Assembly: GCA_936924635.1 (NCBI GenBank)
Contig: CAKZHP010000132.1
Location: forward strand, 62,001 to 126,000
Origin: an uncultured Propionibacteriaceae bacterium
GTDB lineage: Bacteria > Actinomycetota > Actinomycetes > Propionibacteriales > Propionibacteriaceae
Direction of reading: 5' to 3'
DNA: 64,000 bases
The position numbers and the translations under genes were made by a program. The notes beneath the pieces are model-generated. The model was not told the origin of the DNA. It searched no databases and saw only the letters and a list, made by a program, of their open reading frames with translations. How positions within the stretch are numbered: position 1 is the stretch's first letter; each line of letters opens with the position of its first letter. Below, in pieces: positions 47,955 through 55,691 of this stretch.

Positions 47955-48779
47955 ATGAGCACGCGGTTGGGCATCGTCGGCACGGAGAGCACGCACGCGG
48001 CGGAGCTCATCGGGTACGTCGCCGGGAGGCCTGACGTGACGCTGGCGGCCACGCTGCCGGGGGAGGGCGACCCGGTGGCCGGCGTGGAGGCGGTGGGAGA
48101 CATCGCCGCGCTCGTGGACCGGGTGGACGCCGTGGCCATCTTCACTCGCGACGCCAGGCGGCACGCCGAGCTCGCGCTGCCCGTGCTCGGGGCAGGGCTG
48201 CGGGTCTTCGTCGACAAGCCGCTGGCCGCGGGGACGGCCGACGCCGAGGCGATCCTGCAGGCTGCGGCGGCCGGGGGAGGGGCGGTGACCTCGTTCTCGG
48301 CGCTGCGGTTCCTGCCGGTGGTCGCGCAGTGGCGGGCCGAGGTGGAGCTGGCGCGGGCCGCCGGGCGGCTCGCCGAGGTGGGTGCCTCGGGCAAGGCTGA
48401 GCCCGCCAGTCCGTACGCGGGTGCCTGGTTCTACGGCGTGCACACGGTGGAGCTGCTGGCCGGGTTCTGGGCCGACGAGGTGCGCGTGGAGGCGTACGGC
48501 GACCGGCTGCTCGGCCAGAGCAGCAGGGCGGGCATCGGGTGCCGCCTCGAGTGGGTCGACCAGCCCGACGCCCCGTTCGCGCTCTGGTGGACGGGGACCG
48601 ACGGGACTCGTCACGAGCCGGAGGTCGTCACCGGCCCCGGATACTTCGACGGTGCCGCGGCCGAGATCCTGGCCTTCCTCACCGGCGGTGACCCGGCCGT
48701 GGACACCGACGGCTGCCGCGAGACCGTACGGGTCACCGAGACCCTCGTCGACGCCTGGCGGAAGGCGGGGCGCGGCTAG
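47955..48779 (+). CDS. Gfo/Idh/MocA-family oxidoreductase
   Basis: The 274-residue protein has the Rossmann start (RLGIVGTESTHAAELIGYVAG), the VDKPLA equivalent of the EKP motif and an SFSALRF strand opening the C-terminal domain. It is shorter than usual (about 330-390). The family oxidises sugars or cyclitols with NAD. ATG 47955 follows GAGGAG. It diverges from the importer operon and likely shares its regulation. Confidence 0.86.
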   Translation: MSTRLGIVGTESTHAAELIGYVAGRPDVTLAATLPGEGDPVAGVEAVGDIAALVDRVDAVAIFTRDARRHAELALPVLGAGLRVFVDKPLAAGTADAEAILQAAAAGGGAVTSFSALRFLPVVAQWRAEVELARAAGRLAEVGASGKAEPASPYAGAWFYGVHTVELLAGFWADEVRVEAYGDRLLGQSSRAGIGCRLEWVDQPDAPFALWWTGTDGTRHEPEVVTGPGYFDGAAAEILAFLTGGDPAVDTDGCRETVRVTETLVDAWRKAGRG

Positions 48780-48784
48780 CAGGG

Positions 48785-49575
48785 CTACGGGAGCTCGACG
48801 TCGAAGCCGTCGGGGTGGTGCTCGCGGAGGAAGTCGATCAGAGACTCAGCGCGCACGGCTCCCAGGTCCCGCGCCCCGCGACCGTCGCTGCGAGTGCGCC
48901 ACTCCAGGCGGCAGGTGGTGGCGGAGGGCGAGTCGCCCCGGGTGTTCCCGATCCGCAACGTCGCCAGCTCAGACCAGCGCAGCCGTGTGGTGCGGGCCGA
49001 GTCGCTGCGGTACTGCTTCACAGGGCTGGCATCCGTGAGCTCCAGGCACTCGGGGTCGGTGCGCGCCACGACTCCAGCGATCCGCTCGATCAGGCTCACG
49101 ATCCCTGCCGCCACGACAGCCCCTGCCGCCAGCCACCACAACCACCCTGCGCCCGCCAGCGGAGGGAGCATGAGCGCGACGCCGAAGACGAGGGCCCCCA
49201 CGGTCTGGGCCCAGGCCACGGCCGTCCCCCGGGCCCGGACGGACCCAGAGCGGGCCGTGCCCACCGCCCGGTCCTCGTTGCGGCGCAGCACGAGGGTCTG
49301 CCCGGCGCGCGTGACCGTCGACAACGGTGCCAGCGCCACGACGGGCCCGTACGCCTCCAGCTGGGAGCGCAGCCTGCCCACCGAGACCGGGCCCAACGGC
49401 AGGTCGTGCCGCACGCCGCCCTCCTCCCAGGACAGACGCGCGGTCTCGACCTTGTCGCCCTCGGTGGCATGCGGCGGTCGGGTGTCGCGCGGCCTCGTTG
49501 CGGGTACACCAGGCGGTTGTCGAGAGGTACCTCGGGCGCCTCCTGGTAGCCCTGCCACTCCGGTGCGTTGCTCAC
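48785..49575 (-). pseudogene. Membrane protein of unknown function with probable frameshift
   Basis: ATG 49575 opens MSNAPEWQGYQEAPEVPLDN, but after about 49500 the sequence makes sense only in another frame (RLSWEEGGVRHDLPLGPVSVGRL). This continues through two helices (AVAWAQTVGALVFGVALML, WLWWLAAGAVVAAGIVSLIERI) to a stop at 48785. The joined product would be about 260 residues: a PH-like or DUF-type cytosolic part around a helical hairpin. Function unknown. It interrupts the sugar cluster and may be an older neighbour. Confidence 0.6.
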
Positions 49576-49594
49576 GACCCCATGATGGAGGCCG

Positions 49595-50479
49595 TCAGCC
49601 CAGGTGCGGGAGCACCAGGTCGGCGTACCGCTCGACCATGGTGGACACGATCGCTGGTGCGCCCTGCGCCCAGATCTGCTCGTTGAAGATCTCCACCTCG
49701 ATGTCGCCGGTGTAGCCGGCCTCGGCGACCCAGCCGGTGATGGTCGGGAAGTCGATGAAGCCGTCTCCCATCCAGCCGCGGGAGTTCAGGGTGTTCGGCG
49801 CCAGGGGCAGCGTCCAGTCGCACACCTGATAGCTGCTGATGCGGCCCTCGCGCCCGGCCCTGGCGATGGCGGCCTGCAGGTCCGGGTCCCACCACACGTG
49901 GTAGGTGTCGATGACGACGCCGACGGCCTCGGCGGGGTGGTCGGCGGCCCAGTCCAACGACTGGCCGATCGTGGTGCAGACGCCGCGGTCGGCCGTGAAC
50001 AGCGGGTTCATCGGCTCCAGCGCGATCCGTACATCCCGTGCCTGCGCGTAGCCGACCAGCTCCCCGACCCGGTCCGCGACCCGCTGCCGGGCCGCGACCA
50101 GGTCCTTGTCACCCGCATCCACACCCGTGCTCGGGAGCCCCATCAGCCCGTACGCCGCCGGCAGCCCCCCGACCACCATCACCAGCTCGGGCGCCCCGAG
50201 CGCCGCTGCCTCGTCGATCGCCACCCGGTTGTCGGCCATGGCCCGCTCGACGGCAACCGAGTCGCTCGCGGTGATGAACCCGCCCCGGCACAGCGTGGAC
50301 ACCCGCAGCCCCGCGTCCCGGATGATCCGCGCCGCGGCCTCGACGCCCACCTCCTGCACCCGGTCCCGCCACGGGCCCACGGCTCCCAGACCGGCCCGTG
50401 ACGCCGCCTCGACGCACTCGGCCAGCGTGTTGTTCTTGGCGGTCGCGGTGTTGAGCGAGAGCCGGGAGAGGTCGGTCAC
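49595..50479 (-). CDS. Sugar phosphate isomerase/epimerase family TIM barrel
   Basis: The 294-residue protein has metal-site motifs typical of IolE/IolI- and tagatose-epimerase-like enzymes: RIALEPMNPLF, GVVIDTYHVWWD and IEVEIFNEQIW. GTG 50479 overlaps the Gfo/Idh stop. The Gfo/Idh plus TIM-barrel pairing is typical of inositol, keto-glycoside and sugar-acid catabolism. Confidence 0.88.
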   Translation of the reverse strand: MTDLSRLSLNTATAKNNTLAECVEAASRAGLGAVGPWRDRVQEVGVEAAARIIRDAGLRVSTLCRGGFITASDSVAVERAMADNRVAIDEAAALGAPELVMVVGGLPAAYGLMGLPSTGVDAGDKDLVAARQRVADRVGELVGYAQARDVRIALEPMNPLFTADRGVCTTIGQSLDWAADHPAEAVGVVIDTYHVWWDPDLQAAIARAGREGRISSYQVCDWTLPLAPNTLNSRGWMGDGFIDFPTITGWVAEAGYTGDIEVEIFNEQIWAQGAPAIVSTMVERYADLVLPHLG

Positions 50480-51633
50480 AGCGTGATCTCGGGCACGTCG
50501 AGCCGACGGCCCTCGGCGCTGGAGCGCAGGCCGAGCTCGGCCAGCTGCACGCCGCGAGCACCCGACAGCAGGTCGTACCGGTGCTTGCGACCGGCCACGA
50601 CGTCGCGGATGAACTCCTCCCACTGCAGCTTGAAACCGTTCTCGAGCTCGGCCTCGGTGACCGGCGTCCACTGCGTCAGGTACGCGTTCAGGTCCGGCAG
50701 GTCGGGGTTCCAGGTCGGGGTCGGCGTCTCGCCGCGCGCCTGGGTGACACAGCCACGCAACCCCGCGACGGCCGAGCCGCCGGTGCCGTCGACCTGGAAC
50801 TCGACCAGCTCGTCCCGGTGCACCCGCACGTCCCATGAGGAGTTCAGCTGCACCACCACCCGATCGCCGGCGGGGGTCTCCACCGAGAAGATCGCGTACG
50901 CCGCGTCGTCGGCCGTGGCCTTGTAGGTCTGCCCGTTCTCGTCCACACGCTCCGGGATGTGGGTGACCGTGGTGGCGTACACGTCCGTGATGCGCCCGAC
51001 GATCCCCTCGATCACGTAGTTCCAGTGCGGGAACATGTCGGTCGTGATGCCGCCACCGTCCTCGGTGCGGTAGTTCCAGCTCGGGCGCTGCGCGGGCTTG
51101 TCGGTGCCCTCCCAGACCCAGTAGCCGAACTCGCCTCGCATCGAGAGCATCCGGCCGAAGAAGCCCTGCTCCACGAGGTGACGCAGCTTCACCAGACCCG
51201 GCAGGTACAGCTTGTCGTGCACCACGCCGTCGGTGATGCCCTTGTCCTTGGCGAGGCGGGCCAGCGTGACGGCCTGCTCCAGGGTCTCGGCCGTCGGCTT
51301 CTCCGTGAAGATGTGCTTGCCGGCGTTGATGGCTCGGGTGAGCGCGTCGTAGCGGCGGCTGGTCGACTGGGCGTCGAAGTAGATGTCGACGTCGTCGGCC
51401 TCCATGCAGCCGTCGGTGTCGGTGGAGACCGACTCGATGCCGTGATCGTCGGCGATCTGGCGCAGCCTGTCCTCGTTGCGCCCCACGATCACCGGCTCCA
51501 CCTGCACGGTCGAGCCGTCCTCCAGCCGTACGCCGCCCTGCTCGCGGATAGGCAGGATCGAGCGCACCAGGTGCTGCCGGTACCCCATGCGTCCGGTGAC
51601 GCCGTTCATGGCGATGCGCAGGGTGGTGGTCAC
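50476..51633 (-). CDS. Gfo/Idh/MocA-family dehydrogenase
   Basis: The 385-residue protein has AMNGVTGRMGYRQHLV as Rossmann motif and HIFTEKPTAETLEQA as the EKP catalytic loop. The C-terminal domain contains YRTEDGGGITTDMFPHWNYV, with the conserved active-site Asp and His. It is the lead gene of a two-gene unit with the TIM barrel. The best copy of the cluster palindrome lies 42-57 bases upstream. Confidence 0.9.
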   Translation of the reverse strand: MTTTLRIAMNGVTGRMGYRQHLVRSILPIREQGGVRLEDGSTVQVEPVIVGRNEDRLRQIADDHGIESVSTDTDGCMEADDVDIYFDAQSTSRRYDALTRAINAGKHIFTEKPTAETLEQAVTLARLAKDKGITDGVVHDKLYLPGLVKLRHLVEQGFFGRMLSMRGEFGYWVWEGTDKPAQRPSWNYRTEDGGGITTDMFPHWNYVIEGIVGRITDVYATTVTHIPERVDENGQTYKATADDAAYAIFSVETPAGDRVVVQLNSSWDVRVHRDELVEFQVDGTGGSAVAGLRGCVTQARGETPTPTWNPDLPDLNAYLTQWTPVTEAELENGFKLQWEEFIRDVVAGRKHRYDLLSGARGVQLAELGLRSSAEGRRLDVPEITL

Positions 51634-51674
51634 GGGCGTCTCCTCGTTGTTCGGGTGCGTCGGCGGATCGGGGG

Positions 51675-51690
51675 TGGAATGCGCTTTCCA
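51675..51690. promoter_or_regulatory. LacI-family operator upstream of the Gfo/Idh-TIM operon
   Basis: TGGAATGCGCTTTCCA is palindromic at all but two positions, with the central CG step typical of LacI/GalR operators. It lies between lacI and its downstream genes, where it could control the Gfo/Idh unit. Confidence 0.7.
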
Positions 51691-51732
51691 GCGTAGGGAC
51701 CGGCAGCGAGGCTCGTCAAGACCGCCACCACC

Positions 51733-52734
51733 TCAGCTCCGGCGCGTCGACTCCCGCAGCTGCACCTCGGTGCCGACCTCCTGCGCGTCGGGGCCGGTGT
51801 CGGTCAGGGCGATCTCTCCCGCGAGCCTGCCCAGTCGGTGCAGGTCCACGCGCACGGTGCTCAGCGAGGGCACGTAGTCACGCAGCGTGGGGATGTCGTC
51901 GAACCCGGCGACACCGACGTCGCGCGGCACCTCGAGCCCGGCCTCCCGGCAGGCCGCCAGCGCTCCGACGGCCATCACGTCGGTCGCCGCGAAGACCACG
52001 TCGGGCAGGTCGCCGGCATCGATCAGCCGGGTCATCGCGGCGAAGCCACCGTCCCGGTCGAACGTCGTCGCCACCCGGGAGGTTACCGTGCCCGCGTCTC
52101 GCAGCCCCACGATGAACCCCTCGGCCCGGTCTCGGCTGGTCAGGTGCGTCTCCGGGCCGGTCAGGAGCGCGAACCGGCGATGGCCCTGCCCGAGCAGGGC
52201 TCGCGCGAGGTCTGCGGCGCCGGCCCGGTTCGCCGGCTGGATGGTGCGGACGCCGTCGAGCGGCTGCCCGACCAGTGCCGTGCCCCCGTCGGCGGCGCCG
52301 CGGAACTCGCCGACAGCGCTGAGCAGGCGGGCCTGGAGATCCGCGTCGTCGTACAGGGAGCCGACCAGCACCAGGGCCTGCGAACGTTGGCTGCGTGCTT
52401 GGTCGACCTGCCGGATCAGCTCGTCCGGATCGTGGTTCGTGACGCCCAGCAGCACGCTCGACCCGGCCGCGCGGGCGGTGGCGGTGACGCCTGCGGCGAT
52501 CGAGGAGAAATAGGGGTCGGTGATGTCGTGGACCACCAGCGACAGGCTCTGGGTGCGCCCCCGGGCGATCGCCTGCGCGGCAGCGTTGGGGGAGTAGCGC
52601 AGCTCGGCTGCGGCGGCGAGCACCTTCTCCCGCAGCGCCGGGTTGACGGTGCGGTCGCGGCTGCCGTTGATCGCACGGGAGGCCGTGGACAGCGAGACCC
52701 CCGCCGCCCGGGCGACATCGCTCAGCGTGACCAT
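51733..52734 (-). CDS. LacI-family transcriptional regulator
   Basis: The 333-residue protein has the LacI HTH and hinge (VTLSDVARAAGVSLSTASRAINGSRDRTVNPALREKV) and a periplasmic-binding-protein-like effector domain. ATG 52734 is chosen because the HTH starts immediately; a longer frame to 52770 adds no conserved sequence. Related palindromes flank it on both sides. Its likely effector is an intermediate of the cluster pathway. Confidence 0.94.
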   Translation of the reverse strand: MVTLSDVARAAGVSLSTASRAINGSRDRTVNPALREKVLAAAAELRYSPNAAAQAIARGRTQSLSLVVHDITDPYFSSIAAGVTATARAAGSSVLLGVTNHDPDELIRQVDQARSQRSQALVLVGSLYDDADLQARLLSAVGEFRGAADGGTALVGQPLDGVRTIQPANRAGAADLARALLGQGHRRFALLTGPETHLTSRDRAEGFIVGLRDAGTVTSRVATTFDRDGGFAAMTRLIDAGDLPDVVFAATDVMAVGALAACREAGLEVPRDVGVAGFDDIPTLRDYVPSLSTVRVDLHRLGRLAGEIALTDTGPDAQEVGTEVQLRESTRRS

Positions 52735-52801
52735 GCGGTCACAGTAGCGGGAAGGGTTCCTCCTCCCCACGGGTCTGCCCCCACGGGTCCCCCCGGCCGC
52801 C

Positions 52802-52815
52802 GGAAAGCGCTACCC
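52802..52815. promoter_or_regulatory. LacI-family operator between lacI and eda
   Basis: GGAAAGCGCTACCC matches GGAAAGCGCTTTCC at 12 of 14 positions. It lies in the 141-base divergent spacer, about 61 bases from the aldolase start and 68 bases from the lacI start, so it could serve both promoters. Confidence 0.6.
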
Positions 52816-52875
52816 GTGCGCGGTGACTGGCACTAGGCTGACATGCGAGCCCGTGACCCGCAGAGGAGCCCCGTC

Positions 52876-53502
52876 GTGACCACCGCCGGAGACGTCTTCG
52901 CCCACCGCATCGTGCCCGTCGTCGTCGTGGAGGACGCCGCCCAGGCCCGCCCGCTCGCGGAGGCCATGGTCGCAGGAGGCCTCCCGGTCGCGGAGGTGAC
53001 GTTCCGTACGGCAGCCGCGGCCGAGGCCATCGCCGAGATGAGCCAGGTCGAAGGGATTCTCGTCGGGGCGGGCACGGTGGTGACCCCCGACCAGGTGCAC
53101 CAGGCCCTGGGTGCCGGCGCCCGGTTCATCGTCTCCCCAGGGCTGCGCGCCGACGTGGTCCGCCCCGCACAGGCCGCCGGGGTCCCCGTGGTGCCGGGCG
53201 CCGTGACGCCCAGCGAGATCATGGAGGCCATCGCGCTGGGCCTCGACACGGTCAAGTTCTTCCCGGCCAACGTGTACGGGGGCTCCGCCGCGATCAAGGC
53301 CCTGGCGGCGCCCTTCGGGGCGATGCGCTTCGTGCCCACCGGGGGTGTGACCACCGCCAACCTGGCCGACTACCTGTCCCTGCCGTGCGTGCCCGCCGTG
53401 GGCGGGTCGTGGATGGTCCCTGTCAAGGAGATCAGGGCCGGCCGCTTCGACGAGGTGACCCGTCTGTGCCGCGAGGCCGTCGACGCCGTCGCCGCCCTCT
53501 GA
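52876..53502 (+). CDS. eda: KDPG/KHG aldolase family protein
   Basis: The 208-residue class I aldolase has the catalytic Glu in VAEVTFRT, IVSPG and the Schiff-base Lys in TVKFFPAN, followed by PTGGV. It cleaves 2-keto-3-deoxy-6-phosphogluconate or a stereoisomer to pyruvate and glyceraldehyde 3-phosphate. GTG 52876 has GAGGAG seven bases upstream; ATG 52843 has none. It is followed 23 bases later by the kinase. Confidence 0.93.
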   Translation: MTTAGDVFAHRIVPVVVVEDAAQARPLAEAMVAGGLPVAEVTFRTAAAAEAIAEMSQVEGILVGAGTVVTPDQVHQALGAGARFIVSPGLRADVVRPAQAAGVPVVPGAVTPSEIMEAIALGLDTVKFFPANVYGGSAAIKALAAPFGAMRFVPTGGVTTANLADYLSLPCVPAVGGSWMVPVKEIRAGRFDEVTRLCREAVDAVAAL

Positions 53503-53525
53503 CCCGCAACCCGAGGAGACCGACC

Positions 53526-54626
53526 ATGAGCCTGACCCTCCGCCCCGCCGAGGAGTGCCGCTACGACGCCGTCGCGCTGGGGGAGGTGATGCTCCGCCTC
53601 GACCCGGGGGAGGGTCGCATCCGCACCGCCAGGCGCTTCTCCGCCTGGGAGGGCGGCGGTGAGTACAACGTGGTTCGCGGCCTGCGCCGCGTCTTCGGGC
53701 TGCGAGGTGCTGTGGTCACCGCGCTCGTCGACAACGAGGTGGGTCGCCTGGTCGAGGACTTCATCCTCACCGGCGGCCTGGACACCTCCCACATCCGCTG
53801 GGTCGACTCCGACGGGGTGGGCCGCACGGTGCGCAACGGTCTCAACTTCACCGAGCGTGGGTTCGGCGTCCGCGGCGCGGTGGGCGTGTCCGACCGTGGC
53901 AACACCGCGGTCTCGCAGCTGCGGCAAGGCGACGTGGACTGGGACCACCTGTTCGGCGAGCTGGGCGCCCGCTGGCTGCACACGGGCGGCATCTTCGCGG
54001 CGTTGTCGGAGTCGACCGCCGAGGTCGCCATCGAGGCGGTGCAGGCGGCCCGCAGGCACGGCACCGTCGTCTCCTACGACCTCAACTTCCGCCCCAGCCT
54101 CTGGAAGTCGATCGGCGGCACCGCGAAGGCGCAGGAGGTGAACCAGGCCATCGCGCCGTACGTCGACGTGATGATCGGCAACGAGGAGGACTTCACCGCC
54201 TCGCTCGGCTTCGAGATCGAGGGCGTCGACGAGGGACTGACAGAGCTGCCGGTCGACCAGTTCGGGGCGATGATCGAGCGGGTGTCGAAGGCGTACGACA
54301 ACTTCCAGGTGATCGCCACCACCATGCGCTCGGTGCGCTCCGCCACGGTGAACGACTGGGGTGCGCTGGCGTGGTCGAAGGACGAGGGCCTGGTGCAGTC
54401 CACGCAGCGTGACGCGCTGGAGATCATGGACCGCGTCGGCGGCGGCGACTCGTTCGCGTCGGGCCTGGTCTACGGGCTGCTGAGCGGTGAGCCGCTGCAG
54501 ACCTGCGTCGAGTACGGGGCCGCGCACGGTGCCCTGGCGATGACGACCCCCGGTGACACGTCGATGGCCACGGTCAAGGAGGTCCTCAAGCTCGCCGGGG
54601 GTGGCTCGGCGCGCGTCGACCGCTGA
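53526..54626 (+). CDS. PfkB-family sugar kinase, probable 2-keto-3-deoxygluconate kinase
   Basis: The 366-residue kinase shows the substrate-binding EGGGEYNVVRGL region, SYDLNFRPSLW and the catalytic GGGDSFASGLVYGLL. It resembles KDG kinases. Phosphorylation of a 2-keto-3-deoxy sugar acid would feed the neighbouring aldolase. It is slightly longer than typical KdgK (about 310) through inserted loops. Confidence 0.88.
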   Translation: MSLTLRPAEECRYDAVALGEVMLRLDPGEGRIRTARRFSAWEGGGEYNVVRGLRRVFGLRGAVVTALVDNEVGRLVEDFILTGGLDTSHIRWVDSDGVGRTVRNGLNFTERGFGVRGAVGVSDRGNTAVSQLRQGDVDWDHLFGELGARWLHTGGIFAALSESTAEVAIEAVQAARRHGTVVSYDLNFRPSLWKSIGGTAKAQEVNQAIAPYVDVMIGNEEDFTASLGFEIEGVDEGLTELPVDQFGAMIERVSKAYDNFQVIATTMRSVRSATVNDWGALAWSKDEGLVQSTQRDALEIMDRVGGGDSFASGLVYGLLSGEPLQTCVEYGAAHGALAMTTPGDTSMATVKEVLKLAGGGSARVDR

Positions 54627-54907
54627 TGGCGAAGGGCGCATTGCCGACAGACCCCTTTTCGGGCCGAAAGGTGAGGATTTCATCAGTCAGTCATGGTGAT
54701 GAGACGATCAGTGATGATGAATTGATCAGCTCCTCGGAAATAGCGATGTCGAGCGCGTTTTCCCCTTGGTGCGGCCCCCCCGAAAGGGCGAGAGAGCGAG
54801 CTGCGGCACGCAGAGTGGTGCGCTCCGCCTCAGATTCGTGCGAGGATCAGGTGCAGCCCCCAGAAGCCCGGACCCCGTTTCTGGACGCTTCGACGAAAGA
54901 AGTTTCC
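54627..54907. other. 281-base intergenic leader of the LuxR gene
   Basis: This gap is less GC-rich than its surroundings. Near its left end CCTTTTCGG...CCGAAAGG (54654-54671) can form a weak hairpin that may end the eda-kinase transcript. From about 54680 to 54730 TGATGA and GATCAG are repeated, with CATCA/TGATG inversions, possibly regulator binding sites. An open frame starting at 54626 has no coding character. Confidence 0.4.
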
Positions 54908-55609
54908 ATGAACCGGTATCCAGGCGTTTCTGCCGCGCAGCTCGCGTCGGTCCCCCACCGCCCCGGCGCACCGATCACGCTGGCGCTCCACGACGACTGC
55001 GAGGTCACCACGCGCGGCCTGGCGGAGATGCTCGCCGGCTACTCGACCTGGGTGTCGATGATCCCCGAGAAGCGGGCGACCGAGCTCGATGTCATGCTGT
55101 TCGACCCGCAGCTGGGCGGGCGCAACCGCTGGGAGCGTGTGGGTGAGCTCCTGGAGGACCCGCGGGCCCGCCGCGTCTGCATCTACACCTGGGACCTCAG
55201 CCCCGCGTTGATGCAGCGGGCCAACCAGTACGGCGTGCAGGGCTACCTGTCCAAGGAGATGGGTGGCCGTGACCTGATCGACGCCCTCGTGCGGATCAGG
55301 CGTGGCGACCGGGTCGCCAGCCGGCCGGCCGAGCAGATCGGTTGGAGCGGACGCCCTGACGGGCTGACGGTGCGCGAGTCGGAGGTGGTCTGCTTGATCG
55401 CCCAGGGCCTCTCGAACCGGGAGATCGCCGACATCAGCTGCCTCAGCATCAACTCGGTGAAGTCGTACATCCGCTCGGCCTACCGCAAGATGAACGTCAC
55501 CACCCGCAGCCAGGCGCTGCTCTGGGCGCACAAGCGGGGTCTCCTCGACCAGGCCCCACTCTCGCCGCACCGCTCCTTGGCTGGGGCCAGCAGCTCGGTC
55601 GCGGTCTGA
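54908..55609 (+). CDS. Orphan LuxR/NarL-type response regulator
   Basis: The 233-residue protein has a receiver-like domain with the likely acceptor Asp in LDVMLFDPQLG and Lys in GYLSKEMGG. A LuxR HTH follows (LTVRESEVVCLIAQGLSNREIADISCLSINSVKSYI). The acidic pocket after strand 1 is weak (ALHDDCE). No sensor kinase is adjacent. ATG 54908 follows GAAAGAAG. A strong hairpin follows the stop. Confidence 0.88.
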   Translation: MNRYPGVSAAQLASVPHRPGAPITLALHDDCEVTTRGLAEMLAGYSTWVSMIPEKRATELDVMLFDPQLGGRNRWERVGELLEDPRARRVCIYTWDLSPALMQRANQYGVQGYLSKEMGGRDLIDALVRIRRGDRVASRPAEQIGWSGRPDGLTVRESEVVCLIAQGLSNREIADISCLSINSVKSYIRSAYRKMNVTTRSQALLWAHKRGLLDQAPLSPHRSLAGASSSVAV

Positions 55610-55618
55610 GGCTCGGCC

Positions 55619-55651
55619 GGGTCCAGCCCGGGGGGTTCCCGGGCTGGACCC
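55619..55651 (+). terminator. Strong hairpin after the LuxR gene
   Basis: A perfect 14-base stem, GGGTCCAGCCCGGG pairing with CCCGGGCTGGACCC, encloses a five-base loop. There is no T-run, as is common for GC-rich actinobacteria. It lies between convergent genes and can act in both directions. Confidence 0.75.
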
Positions 55652-55691
55652 GACGATCGCGGCGGTTCTGTTCCGAGACCGTGGGGGGCCG

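Noticed and set aside
54626..54907. N-terminal extension of the LuxR regulator from the ATG overlapping the kinase stop
   Set aside because: The translation shows no conservation and the region is AT-richer with hairpins. ATG 54908 has a better ribosome site and begins just before the receiver domain.
55636..55640. Loop of the hairpin after the LuxR gene as a riboswitch
   Set aside because: It is a simple perfect stem between convergent genes, so terminator function explains it.
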